Positions 33,654 to 43,303 of a DNA stretch of 64,000 nucleotides are shown here, piece after piece. The stretch lies in contig OZ244829.1 of assembly GCA_965220415.1 (NCBI GenBank), positions 5,518,001-5,582,000 on the forward strand, in the 5' to 3' direction. The DNA is from JAJDTR01 sp965220415 (GTDB taxonomy: Bacteria; Poribacteria; WGA-4E; JAJDTR01). The stretch's first letter is position 1. Each line of letters starts with the position of its first letter. A program made the position numbers and the translations under genes. Under the pieces are notes generated by a model. It was not told the origin of the DNA and searched no databases. It saw only the letters and a program-made list of their open reading frames with translations.

Positions 33654-33729
33654 AGACAGTATCCAGTCAATTACTTGGGACTTTCACAGGAACGGGAGGT
33701 GGTTGTAACTAAAAATATATGAAGTCGGG

Positions 33730-34860
33730 CTATATACTCAGGTTGATTAGGCTGCGGTTGTTGAGGATGCTTTCGCGCGTCGTCTCGCTCCACCGATTGG
33801 AGTCTTCTTGTCCAGCCAATGGCTTGTACACGTACCGGGGTTCATCCGGAAATCGCTGACTTCGAGCGTCTATCGCAAGGGCGATCATACGAGATCTCTG
33901 GATGACGAGCTCTTCATCGTAGACGAGGTCGGGTTTGTCCTGCCTTTTTTTTCTGACATTGAGAATCGAAGATCGGCGGTGAAAACCGAAGTTGAAGGTC
34001 ACCCGCTTCTTGGGTGAGTCGTTCGGGTAGGAGCCATGTAGCAGTTGGCGGTTGGAAATGACGATGTCGCCCGGATCGCAGACCATGGGCACAGCCCCGG
34101 GCAGGCGATCCGATCCACCGTTGTCAGCCATCAGTTTTACTATGTCAATCTTCTCCCGTTTGTGCGATCCGGGAAGCACCCAAACGCCGTTATCGGCAGT
34201 GCTCCCGTAATACTGAAACATGAAATTGAACCCGTGGGTGCCTTCGTCTAAATCACTTTTATCCCAGTGCGTGGTGCCGTCCTGATGCCAAGCCACGGAT
34301 GGGCCCAAACCCGCTTGCTTAACAATCATCGACTCGGAGAATGGCGTAAAATCGGAGCCGTTTATTGCCTCGGTGATGGACAGCAGTTGGGGGTGACCGT
34401 AGAGCCTAAAGCAGGATTCCAGAAGCTGAATGGGACCGGAGATGCCCGAGATTGTGTACTCGGGCGCGTCGGGGGGAAGTTCCGGTACCGCCATATTTGC
34501 GGGGTGCCGCCCCTTACCTCCATCAGGGTCGCTCAGCGGCTTCTCGAAGCGAAAACTCGATCGCTCGGAAGGAGTGCCTATTGCTGGCCTTCCGTGTGAG
34601 TCGAGAAGGGCGTCCTTGGTGTGCGGCGCTCGGTCAAAAGCGCGCTCCAACTCCCTCTTCAGCTCTTCCAGTTCATCAGCCTCTACAGCGCCCTCGAATA
34701 CGTAGAAGCCGAAATGCCAATAAGCATCCAGAATCTTTTTGTCTGCCGTACCATCGGGATTGAATTTCAGTGGACCGCGATTACCAAGTTCAAGTGCCAT
34801 ACGCTCGCCATCGCGAATGTAATTGGCTATCTGATCGTGTGGTGTGCTATCGGTACTCAT
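33730..34860 (-). CDS. PhyH-family Fe(II)/2-oxoglutarate dioxygenase
   Basis: 376 residues from the ATG at 34860, chosen because AAGGAGA lies 8 bases upstream; in-frame ATGs further up (34896, 34914) lack one. The fold markers are AYWHFGFYVFEGAVEADELEE near the N-terminus, then the metal motif WHQDGTTHW (His192, Asp194) and the distal His in QLLHGSY. The Arg in KKRVTFNFGFHRR suits 2-oxoglutarate. WVLPGSHKREKID replaces the GSHR turn of the other PhyH genes. It is longer than the cluster members at 20954-24946 and distinct from them. Cytoplasmic; substrate unknown. Confidence 0.88.
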   Translation of the reverse strand: MSTDSTPHDQIANYIRDGERMALELGNRGPLKFNPDGTADKKILDAYWHFGFYVFEGAVEADELEELKRELERAFDRAPHTKDALLDSHGRPAIGTPSERSSFRFEKPLSDPDGGKGRHPANMAVPELPPDAPEYTISGISGPIQLLESCFRLYGHPQLLSITEAINGSDFTPFSESMIVKQAGLGPSVAWHQDGTTHWDKSDLDEGTHGFNFMFQYYGSTADNGVWVLPGSHKREKIDIVKLMADNGGSDRLPGAVPMVCDPGDIVISNRQLLHGSYPNDSPKKRVTFNFGFHRRSSILNVRKKRQDKPDLVYDEELVIQRSRMIALAIDARSQRFPDEPRYVYKPLAGQEDSNRWSETTRESILNNRSLINLSI

Positions 34861-35087
34861 TTGGGCTGTCTCCTTAGACTCATGCGTGTTCGTCATGCAA
34901 AGAAACATTACCAAGAATGGGCGGTGTACACAGTATAAGAAACAGTTGAAGAAATACCGAGATGGACATTAACTAGTTTACGTAATTCTGGCTTTTCGGT
35001 CAACAAAAATGGAGTTATTCCTCGTCTTTCGCTAGTGGACGTTTCGATTCCATGGGTCTACTTTCGGCTAGGTAGGTGCCCCGCAAT

Positions 35088-37013
35088 TTATCGCCAGAAT
35101 TTGTACATAGGGTAATCTACGGCGAAACCGATGAGATTCCAGATGCTGCCAACCGTAAACTCGCCGAGAATCAATCCAAGGAAAAACGGGCGTAACAGTC
35201 TGTAGCCGCTGATGCCGCGGAACCGCAGAATCAATGCTTTTGCTACCCAACCCACGAAGAACGGCAACCACACCCAATCCGTGTATAGGCTGCCCGAGAG
35301 CGCATACCCCACTCCGTGAAAGGGCCACCAAAAGAACCGCATCCTCATTGCCTGCAGAAAGAAGGTAAAAAGTAGCCCGACACCCATGGCTATAACGGCT
35401 AAAGCGTTTGTAGCAGTCGGCGTCTTGACCCATCCGTCGAGCATGCCGAAAGTGAAATCACCAAAGTTGGTGTACCAGCCCTGAATCTTGGTTGTGGCTC
35501 CGAGGTCGTAAGAACTGTGTAACAGTATCCACATTGCCGTATAGGCGGCGGCCACGATATATATCGCCATGAAGAGGACAAGTTGCCTAACGTTCATTCC
35601 CGTCGTATCGGCAATCTTGAACCCTTCAAGTTGGTGGGGGCCCGGGTGACCCCGGTAGGTGCGCGTGAACCAGAAGTAGTAAGCAAACATCACGAGGTTG
35701 TTTTTTGCGAGGCGACGTGTGCCAAACATACTGACCATGGCAATCCCGGGTGCGGTTCGCGCGAAACTGTGTTCGGGCGCGCCGAGTTCGGCGCGCACTC
35801 GAGCAATTGTGGTGGAAACTACAAAATAGATAGCGAAAAAGGTGACAGCGACCCACGGCGACATTCCGGCGCCGCATGAAAATAGTACGAGCAAAGCCAT
35901 GCCACACAATGCCCCCATCACTGCCCATCGATACGGCATCGGTTCGCGTCCGTCATTGAGGCTTGATGACATACCCATCGCCCTGCGTATCACATCTCGG
36001 AAAAATTTCCTGCCCGACCAAATGGCGAACGCGCACAGCCCTATGTATGCCCCGAATGATTGTTCCGTGATGAAGGGAAAGCGCGGCAATTGCTCGAGTC
36101 CCAACACGCTTCCGATGATTCGCTCCGCTTTGAAGAATAGATAAAAGAACCACACGGAAAAACACAGATCGAGTGGAACGAGATAGCTAATACCTATTAG
36201 AAAAGGATAGAAGCCGATTAGCATTCCGCCAATCGCACTCCACGGCTTTTCGGTAAAGTACATCGAAACGTTCTGTGCTTTTACGGGCAAGTAGGGAATC
36301 GACGGGAAAAGGTAACTCAGACCGTTCAACACACCGATGCCTCCCGCCAATCCGAACCCGTACCACATCAGTTTTTGACTAAAGAAATGGCGCCCTCGCG
36401 TGATTTCTAGCGGCAGTTGGATAATGGGATAGGTCAACTTCTCCCGCTCAATCCACTGTTTCCTCAGAATAACGTTGATGCAGAGCAGCGTTAGCACCAG
36501 CACGGAAGCGAAACCGCCCCAGATTAGCACTCTTCCTATCCAGACCTTGATATACGCTTGGGTGTAAAGCGTCCCTTCGCCCTTATAGAATCCGTTCAAA
36601 ACACTCAAGTCTTGAACGGTTAGCCAGTGGGGGATATATTGCCAGTAGAGGTTTTTCCAGTCGTTCTCGGGCGTGGCGAACCAGAAGGGGTGCCCAATCA
36701 TTATCATTAGGCCTTGCAGCATATCAGTGCCGGCTAGGGACGCACCTAAGGAGAGCAGGACGTAGAGGATACCCAATTCCGGTCGAGTAAGGGCTGAGGT
36801 AGGGAGGAACTTCTGGAGAAGGGTGTTGAGGAGCGTTACGGCGAAAACAATAAAAACTACGGTATAGAAAAGCGCAACACGCGTCGGGAACCCTTGGTTG
36901 GACAATACCTCTGCGCCGATGACAAAGTAGGCGTTCGGCACGATGAGCAGCAATGCGATAATCACGGCTCGCCGCCGGATTGTCGACGCCTTTGGTTCAT
37001 GGGCTACATTCAT
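35088..37013 (-). CDS. Multi-spanning membrane protein of the DUF6785/OPT-like type
   Basis: 641 residues with GGAG just upstream of the ATG. At least 14 hydrophobic helices alternate with short loops (IIALLLIVPNAYFVIGAEV, VALFYTVVFIVFAVTLLNTLL, LGILYVLLSLGASLAG and others). The WIEREKLTYPIIQLPLEI loop and the RAELGAPEHSFARTAPG region are characteristic of the large membrane proteins annotated DUF6784/DUF6785 in planctomycete-like genomes, which are distantly similar to oligopeptide transporters. Transport is inferred only from topology. It stands between a PhyH gene and the large haem-protein gene on the same strand but is not tightly coupled to either. Confidence 0.72.
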   Translation of the reverse strand: MNVAHEPKASTIRRRAVIIALLLIVPNAYFVIGAEVLSNQGFPTRVALFYTVVFIVFAVTLLNTLLQKFLPTSALTRPELGILYVLLSLGASLAGTDMLQGLMIMIGHPFWFATPENDWKNLYWQYIPHWLTVQDLSVLNGFYKGEGTLYTQAYIKVWIGRVLIWGGFASVLVLTLLCINVILRKQWIEREKLTYPIIQLPLEITRGRHFFSQKLMWYGFGLAGGIGVLNGLSYLFPSIPYLPVKAQNVSMYFTEKPWSAIGGMLIGFYPFLIGISYLVPLDLCFSVWFFYLFFKAERIIGSVLGLEQLPRFPFITEQSFGAYIGLCAFAIWSGRKFFRDVIRRAMGMSSSLNDGREPMPYRWAVMGALCGMALLVLFSCGAGMSPWVAVTFFAIYFVVSTTIARVRAELGAPEHSFARTAPGIAMVSMFGTRRLAKNNLVMFAYYFWFTRTYRGHPGPHQLEGFKIADTTGMNVRQLVLFMAIYIVAAAYTAMWILLHSSYDLGATTKIQGWYTNFGDFTFGMLDGWVKTPTATNALAVIAMGVGLLFTFFLQAMRMRFFWWPFHGVGYALSGSLYTDWVWLPFFVGWVAKALILRFRGISGYRLLRPFFLGLILGEFTVGSIWNLIGFAVDYPMYKFWR

Positions 37014-37556
37014 CGGCTCCGACCAAGGTTCTTTTCGTCAATGGGACGGGGAGAGTGGGAGGGTTGATCAGGGATTATTGGAGCAATGTCGAAGTGAGTG
37101 TGATTCTTTTCTCATCGCATCATCTGATTTTATGCTCGAAGTTATACATTTGTACGCTTGGTTGCACCCAACAACTTACGCGTCAACGTGTGGTCTTACC
37201 GTAGGCAGGGCACCTTGCCCTGCCCCGCATAAGTAGTCTCGACCTGGAGATTGCTCCTACAGAAGATGCGCATTAAAGGAATCTCTATGGATCAAGCGAG
37301 TGAATAGCGAGCGCGATAGCAAATCCGGCTCCTTATCCACTCGCTTGGTTGCACCCTACAACTTACGCGTCAACGGGTGGTCTCACCGTAGGCAGGGCAT
37401 CTTGCCCTGTGCCGCCTAAGTAGTCACGATCTGGAGATCACTCCTACAGAAGATGCGCATTAAATGGATCTATATCACACCCGACAACCTGCGAATCTGC
37501 CGATGGGCGTGGAATACATTAATCTTCCGGAAATCGAAATCTCACACGGGCAGAAA
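37014..37556. other. Intergenic tandem repeat with two hairpins
   Basis: A unit of about 190 bp occurs twice (from about 37155 and 37345). Each contains GGTTGCACCC, CAACTTACGCGTCAACG, a GTAGGCAGGGCA hairpin (37201-37223 and 37388-37410) and AGAAGATGCGCATTAAA. The first unit carries an R37 pair. No gene is supported. Confidence 0.65.
37278..37349. repeat. R37 elements nested in opposite orientation
   Basis: A plus-strand copy (37290-37326, ending GATAGCAAATCC) splits a minus-strand copy (GGAATCTCTAT at left, CCACTCGCTTGG at right). The outer and inner copies therefore face opposite ways. Confidence 0.7.
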
Positions 37557-40505
37557 TCAGTCAGCGCTCACCTGCGCAGCATCGGTACCGTTAACCCCAA
37601 TGGATAGTTTCGCGGGAGGACTGCTGGCTATAATCCGTTGCCCAACGGAAGCGGTTACCACGACATTGTAGGGAAGGGTCGCGAGTTCGCGGCCGATAAA
37701 CGGGTTTTGCCTCGCCGCAACACCGGCGCCAACAATATTCGGTTCGAGCACAATCGTTGCTTCCGTCTGATCGCCTCCAAGGATAGTGTTCAATTGTTGC
37801 GTTCGAATCCCCGGAGGTAAACCGAGGAGAGCCAGTGTGAGAATCTGCTGGGATCCGGGCTTGCGGTGTGCGGTGACTTTCAGCGGTACCGGTGTTTCCG
37901 GTGCAATCGTTAGATTTTCGGGCGAGACGGAAAGAATAACGTTCGGCGGCTCGGTTACGCTGACCACTACACTTGATCGCTGCACGGGCAAGAGCTGGTT
38001 AGCGAGCCGGTAGAATTCGATCGGATGTGCCGCACGCTTAACCAACTCGCCCGTTAACGGTATGACACTCCCCACGACCTGCACTACACGGTGTTCCAGA
38101 GGTGCATCGGGCGCGGCGGTCAGGGTGATGATACCTTCTGCCATTTCCTTCAAAATTGCTCCGGAACTTGCTGTTACTCCCGGCGGTAGGTTTTCCACTT
38201 CAAGCGAAATTTCACCACTAAATCCAACGCGGCGATTCGCAGTAACAGTAAGGACGACTGTTCCCCCTCTGCCGATATTTGGATTGTCCGGTGTTACCGA
38301 GATACTAAAATCGGGACGCGTTGGTGCCACGCCCAAGTGGTAAATGTAGCCATTTCCTCCTACCCCTGTAATGTCTTCAACTCGAACCATGTAAACATCC
38401 GGTTCAGGGAAACTAAAATCAATCCGTGCGTCGCGCCCGCCGGCGATACCGGCGTTATTCGCAAGAACCTCTCCTCTAGAATTCAGTAAGGTTAGAGATG
38501 GGCTTAATGGAGAACCGAGCCGTTCCGCGGAAAGATCTATCGAGTATCCGCCTATTGAGGCTAAGAAGCCCCAAGGTCCAAAACCGTTCTCAATCTTGAG
38601 CAGAATTTTGTTGCGCCCCTTGGAAAGAGGCAACGCTATCACGTCATCGGCGGACCTAAGCGGACGATGGACATGATGACTCCATATCAACTCATCATTC
38701 ACCCATACTTTGATGCCATCGTCAGATCCAAGCGATAAAATTTCGGTGCGATCGCGGTCTGAATCAAGATAAGTCACCGCATAACCGACGACATCATCTT
38801 CAGTAACATTTGAGAACACACTGTTTCCCTCACCGGTCGGCTGATACCATCCAATCTTGCGTCCATCTTTGCCGGTGTATTCTTTTTCAAGGTCAATCTC
38901 TAACTCCGGCGGATACACGACATCAAACCCGGTTTCATTAAAATTGTCGAACGGTTGAATAACCCACCACGGGCCAAGTGTCTGGCCCTCACGGATGTTG
39001 AACTTGTAATAATCGACATCGCCTGCATCCGATATGCGGCCGCTGACGCCGCCGGACACAGTAATCTCTTGGGCACTATGGATTTGCTTAGCCATGATTG
39101 CCGCCAAGCGTTGTGCTTCAACCTGTACATAGGCAATTATGCGTTCGGCTTCGTTCGCAGAGATGTTCGCATTGTCTTTGGCTACCATGCGCTCAATAGT
39201 TGTTCGCCACTCCTCCGCGGTAAGGGCTTGGTCGTTCGGCGAGCGCAGTTCATGACACTCGCTGCACCTTGATTCAAACAGCATTTGCCCTTCTGGATCG
39301 AGTGTCTCAACCGGTTCCGGAGAAGTATCGACGGGCTCGTCCATTGCGACCTCTAGTGTCTCGGGCGCCAGGCTGGTGACGAAGGGGAAGTTACCGAAAG
39401 GCGTGCGAATTTCCCTTAAGCCGGGTTTTTCATGGGAGGTTAAGTCAATCGGCATATCGAGCGAGGCACTCGAATCCGTCGCCGAGATCTCGGGAAGATT
39501 CTCCCCGCCTATCACGGCGTTGACCGTTGTTCCAATTTTGCCGGCAGGCGGAAAGATGTACGTGTTATAAGGAATGGTACCCATTGAGAGGCGGTACACT
39601 GACGACGGATTGTGACTGTAGAGCAGATCCCGAATGCCGAGGTAGTAAGTGCCATCAGTTTGGATAGTGTAGTCAATCAGCGGATCAAGGACATAAAAAC
39701 CGGTGCTTCGGGCAAGTTCCTCTCCATCGGAATCATACAGCGTGATGACAGGGTGAAAAAACTGTTGGCTTGCGTTATTGAGACGAAACGCTCTGACCTC
39801 GAAGATGAATCTTTCCCCGGCGTACCCATCGAATTGGAAGAAATCCGCATCCGCGTCGGAATTGATTAGACCGTTTATAACAACTGGAGTTACTACCGGC
39901 GTCGCATCGTCGATGCTGCTGTTAGGTTCCAGTTCAATTCCCTCGGCTTTCTCACTTATTTCAAAGGGCCAGGCAGTGGAAGTACCAAATTTGCCTACGA
40001 CGCGCATTTCACGAACCCCGGGCGGAGTACCGGGCGGGATTGACAGGCGTAGGGTCAAGCCGCCGCTTGCCGCAACCGCCGATTTTAGGTAAGAGACAAT
40101 CTTATCTCTGTCTTCGGCTGAGATGGGTGCGTCCCTTTCGTCAATCATCGCATCTACGGTGGCTTCCCATTGGGCGGGTGCCATCGATCTGTTGCTGGGC
40201 GAACGCAATTCGTGGCACTGCGTGCAGGAAATCTCGAACAACTCCTGATGGGTTGTATCAACTTCTCCACTTGAATCGAATAGCTCGCCGGTGATTCCCG
40301 TTTCACCTTCAATAATCAAAGTATGTGCCTCGACAAGGTCAGCCCCATGGACGGATACATCGACGGTTGTCCCCACTTGTCCGCCTGCCGGGAACAGAGC
40401 GTTGATGCGCGGCGTGCCTTGTGCGAAAACGGAATCGCTCTGAACCAAGCAAAAACAACCTAAGAACCCAAATAGCACGAAGTACAGTTGTGCAGTTCTG
40501 TTCAT
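37557..40505 (-). CDS. Large secreted protein with two CxxCH haem motifs and pre-peptidase-type domains
   Basis: 982 residues, with AAGGAGAT 7 bases before the ATG. A signal peptide (QLYFVLFGFLGCFCLVQSDS) ends near VFAQ. Two c-type haem sites lie in near-duplicate segments: CTQCHELRSPSNRSM (Cys94, Cys97, His98) and CSECHELRSPNDQAL, each followed by a helical stretch ending in a [IK]-[IV]-[AS]-Y motif. Pre-peptidase C-terminal (PPC)-like sandwiches (DADFFQFDGYAGERFIFEV, DVDYYKFNIREGQTLGPWW) and Ig-like domains (PNIGRGGTVVLTVTANRR) make up the rest. A segment GSDDGIKVWVNDELIW also appears in variant form in the 43304 protein. Periplasmic or surface location; possibly electron transfer or redox sensing combined with glycan binding. 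Confidence 0.82.
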   Translation of the reverse strand: MNRTAQLYFVLFGFLGCFCLVQSDSVFAQGTPRINALFPAGGQVGTTVDVSVHGADLVEAHTLIIEGETGITGELFDSSGEVDTTHQELFEISCTQCHELRSPSNRSMAPAQWEATVDAMIDERDAPISAEDRDKIVSYLKSAVAASGGLTLRLSIPPGTPPGVREMRVVGKFGTSTAWPFEISEKAEGIELEPNSSIDDATPVVTPVVINGLINSDADADFFQFDGYAGERFIFEVRAFRLNNASQQFFHPVITLYDSDGEELARSTGFYVLDPLIDYTIQTDGTYYLGIRDLLYSHNPSSVYRLSMGTIPYNTYIFPPAGKIGTTVNAVIGGENLPEISATDSSASLDMPIDLTSHEKPGLREIRTPFGNFPFVTSLAPETLEVAMDEPVDTSPEPVETLDPEGQMLFESRCSECHELRSPNDQALTAEEWRTTIERMVAKDNANISANEAERIIAYVQVEAQRLAAIMAKQIHSAQEITVSGGVSGRISDAGDVDYYKFNIREGQTLGPWWVIQPFDNFNETGFDVVYPPELEIDLEKEYTGKDGRKIGWYQPTGEGNSVFSNVTEDDVVGYAVTYLDSDRDRTEILSLGSDDGIKVWVNDELIWSHHVHRPLRSADDVIALPLSKGRNKILLKIENGFGPWGFLASIGGYSIDLSAERLGSPLSPSLTLLNSRGEVLANNAGIAGGRDARIDFSFPEPDVYMVRVEDITGVGGNGYIYHLGVAPTRPDFSISVTPDNPNIGRGGTVVLTVTANRRVGFSGEISLEVENLPPGVTASSGAILKEMAEGIITLTAAPDAPLEHRVVQVVGSVIPLTGELVKRAAHPIEFYRLANQLLPVQRSSVVVSVTEPPNVILSVSPENLTIAPETPVPLKVTAHRKPGSQQILTLALLGLPPGIRTQQLNTILGGDQTEATIVLEPNIVGAGVAARQNPFIGRELATLPYNVVVTASVGQRIIASSPPAKLSIGVNGTDAAQVSAD

Positions 40506-41388
40506 TATAGAATCTCCTTCAATTTGTTCGAGCGGTTCAATTCTTATAGTCTATCACCAATTGTGAAATCTTTGTCCGAATATCTGCCTCGACAGGAACA
40601 CATTGCGAAACTTCATCTAGAGTCCAAACTTTCAGGGATTGATACTGCATAATACCATTTTGCTTGAATTATAGTGCATAAAATGTCTTAACCTACTCTC
40701 CGCACCCATTTTTCGGGTTTACAGAATTTATTGGTAGCCCTCCATTATCCTTGGCGGAATAATTCTTTCCGCAGGTAACACTTCTAGTCGGAGTCCCTTT
40801 CCTCGATCCAGAGGATCGAAATGTCAATAGAATGCGATGTGTCCAGATTCCCGCGCTCCAGCGGAGCGCAATGTGAATATTACACCGTTATTCCTGTATT
40901 CCTAGCGGTACAATTCTTTTGTCAATAAACCCTCGTTTTTCGCCCTATAACCAGCTTTTGGCGGGTGTTACTTGATGGGTGATGTTCGTATCAGTCTTGC
41001 TTGTAATTTCAATATATAGTACGTTATATTTAGTTAGAATACAGTATATGCTATCACCATTAATCGCTGGAACGATACTAAAAAATACCCGAATTAGCAC
41101 TTATAAGGTGCGGAGTGTAGGTCTTAACGATAGAAAAGTACATTTGTAGGGTGCGCACCGCGCACCAGCCTCTAAAAGCCCCTGACGGGATCAAGCGAGT
41201 GAATAGCGATCAACCGAGTGGATAACGAGGGCGATAGTAAATCCCGTGCAATAGAGATCCCCTTGCCCCGCCGGCTTTGTGCGGAGGCAAGACATCTTGT
41301 TCCGGTTCGCGCAGTCTTCTTTACCTGATTTACGCGGTCAATGCACAATCATTTTAGAAAAATGGCGTAAGCATCGCGTATGCGTCCG
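40506..41388. other. Repeat-filled intergenic region
   Basis: It contains a long MITE-3-related repeat (about 40697-40975, matching 8276-8460, with palindromes such as CTCGATCCAGAGGATCGAA) and a MITE-1 fragment lacking its ends (about 41129-41187, hairpin at 41146-41167) followed by a nested R37 pair. No gene is supported. Confidence 0.6.
41188..41260 (+). repeat. R37 element, nested pair
   Basis: The outer copy is split after base 19 by a 38-bp copy at 41207-41244 (ending GATAGTAAATCCC), the same geometry as at 15138 and 63137. Confidence 0.8.
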
Positions 41389-42411
41389 TTATTCAGTCAA
41401 CTCTGCAACTAATTCCCCATTTGATAAATCCCAGACACGGGCGATGCCATCACGCCCGCCGGCGGCAACGAACCTGCCGTCTGCGCTTAAATCAACCGCG
41501 TAAATTTCGTCTGCCGATTGAGTAAATGTGTAGAGACGGCCTCCAGACCGTAAACTCCAGACAATGACCGATTTATCCGCACTGCCAGACACCGCAATGA
41601 CTAGGTTATTCCTCATGCCGCAATCAATTGCGTAAACGGCTCCTTGATGCCCATTATAAACTCGAACTAGCGCTCCTTGCGTCTGTATTCTTCCGGATTC
41701 AGCCACGGATTCAGTGACTCGCCACGAGCGGAGGACAGTGTCTGCCGAGCCGGAGACAATCATATCGCCCTCGGGCGCAAACGCGACAGAGTATACGGCT
41801 GCGTCATTTTGATCGAAATTAACAAGCACTTCGTAGGTCTGAGCATTCCATATCTTAACATTTTTATCCTTGCCACCAGTGACGAAGTATTTGCCATCCG
41901 GGCGGAAGTCTATCCCGAACACACGGTCAATATGTTGAGTTAGCGTTCGCTCAATGTCGCCACTGTCTACGGCGATCACGGAAACTTGTTCATCCATACT
42001 CGCAGTGAATACTCGTGAACCATCGGCGCTTATTGCGACAGCTTCAATTGTGTCTGCATGGCACTCTACGACTTGTACTTGCTCGCCGGACTCTATCTCC
42101 CAGACGTGGAGTTCGCCGTTCTGCGCCGGAAGACCTCCGCCCGCGAATAGCGTTTTACCATCAACCGAAAATCTCAGACACCGCACGGCATCGGAATGGG
42201 GTTCCAAATCTTGGATAACTTGGCGCGATTCCAGATCCCAAAGTTGCACCCATTGGTAGCGTCCGACGGCAAGTTGACTGCCATCCGGACTAAATTGAAT
42301 TGACCAGATGGGGGAAGTATAGGATTCGGCGCCTACCGAGTGTGTCGCGGCGAGCACCAAGAGGATTGGAAGGATTAGGAGAAAATTCAGAGCAGCGTTC
42401 GGACGTTTCAT
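41389..42411 (-). CDS. Secreted WD40-repeat beta-propeller protein
   Basis: 340 residues, with GAGGTGAC 5 bases before the ATG. A signal peptide (ALNFLLILPILLVLAATHSV, then GAES) is followed by seven WD40 units with the usual W-D/W-[SR] ends: VQLWDLES, LHVWEIES, VSVIAVDSG, VKIWNAQT, LRSWRVTES, VIVWSLRSG and ARVWDLSNG. The repeats fill the whole mature protein, so it is a single seven-bladed propeller with no enzyme domain. It probably mediates protein contacts at the envelope. No TTWG tail. It stands alone, with repeat-rich gaps on both sides. Confidence 0.87.
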   Translation of the reverse strand: MKRPNAALNFLLILPILLVLAATHSVGAESYTSPIWSIQFSPDGSQLAVGRYQWVQLWDLESRQVIQDLEPHSDAVRCLRFSVDGKTLFAGGGLPAQNGELHVWEIESGEQVQVVECHADTIEAVAISADGSRVFTASMDEQVSVIAVDSGDIERTLTQHIDRVFGIDFRPDGKYFVTGGKDKNVKIWNAQTYEVLVNFDQNDAAVYSVAFAPEGDMIVSGSADTVLRSWRVTESVAESGRIQTQGALVRVYNGHQGAVYAIDCGMRNNLVIAVSGSADKSVIVWSLRSGGRLYTFTQSADEIYAVDLSADGRFVAAGGRDGIARVWDLSNGELVAELTE

Positions 42412-43303
42412 GTCTCGTCACCTCATTCGTTAGTTTTAACCGTAAAATACTACTCAACGCAAGTTCCTACCTGATACAGAGAAACCGAATTTTTAGTCCA
42501 CGTTCGCTAAATATAGGTGAATTAGTCTTATTTTCGTCAATCCCGTGTTGCCACATTGGAAAAAACTCGGTTCCTGTGCTGCGGTTTCCATCAGGGGAAA
42601 CGCATCTATAATTACTTAATCGCTCTCGGGTTGAAACTAAACATAGCGACTGATTTCAGTTCGTAGGTTCTTCACTCTACAGTATCATCGGAGCGAAGGG
42701 GATATAAGATTAGTAGCGCGCCATTATCCCTGTCGGAATAATTCTTTCCGGAAGCAACACTTTCTGGTCGGATTCCCTTTCCTCGATCCAGAGGATCGAA
42801 ATGTCAATAGAATACTCTATGACTGGCTTCGAGCGAGTGTTACTTGAGAGATGCTCTCATTCCTTTGATCGCCCCTTGTTTGGTCGCTTGAGAGTTCGAA
42901 AACGTGAACAATATGTTGATCCGCTACGCTTTTTGGGTGATTTTGGCTGAACTTGTTCTATTTGTTGGTAGAAATAGCCCCTAAAATACGAACAAAAATG
43001 TGAACAAAGGCTTGATTTCGAGGGAGTGTTCACATGGTTTGATTCAATACTTTCCTTTGATAACGCGGGTTTACAGGCGGACAGATGTGAACAAAATGTT
43101 AACAGAAAAAAAAGATTGTCGTAACTTAGGTCAATTTTAGGTACATGAGAAGCCCAAGCGCTACCCCGTTGGAACACGGAAAATCGGCGATTCGGGGAGT
43201 AGCGCATTCACTCCGCCGCTTATCTGTTCGCTTCATGATTATACTATATATGTGTAAAGTTGTCAATGCAAATCAGATGCGTTTCCCCTGCGGTTTCCAT
43301 GCT
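42412..43303. other. Repeat-filled intergenic region
   Basis: Nearly all of it lies within a MITE-5-like bracket (42593-43289). It also contains a MITE-3-like copy (about 42717-42850) and several TGTGAACAAA-type direct repeats near 42960-43095. A 116-codon minus-strand frame (42857-43207) has no Shine-Dalgarno sequence and overlaps repeats, so it is not called. Confidence 0.5.
42593..43289. repeat. MITE-5-like bracket
   Basis: AGGGGAAACGCATCTA (42593-42608) and AGATGCGTTTCCCCT (43275-43289) are inverted copies of the same 15-16-bp end that bounds the 234-bp element at 48257-48490. The interior is not similar to that element, so this may be two separate ends. Confidence 0.45.

Noticed and set aside
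37798..37817. GTTCGAATCCCCGGAGG as a tRNA T-arm
   Set aside because: It lies inside the coding region of the 982-residue protein, and no acceptor or anticodon stem can be formed around it.
42857..43207. 116-codon minus-strand frame in the gap before the giant secreted protein gene
   Set aside because: No Shine-Dalgarno sequence, low-complexity Ser/Cys-rich reading, and it overlaps MITE-like repeats with TGTGAACAAA direct repeats.
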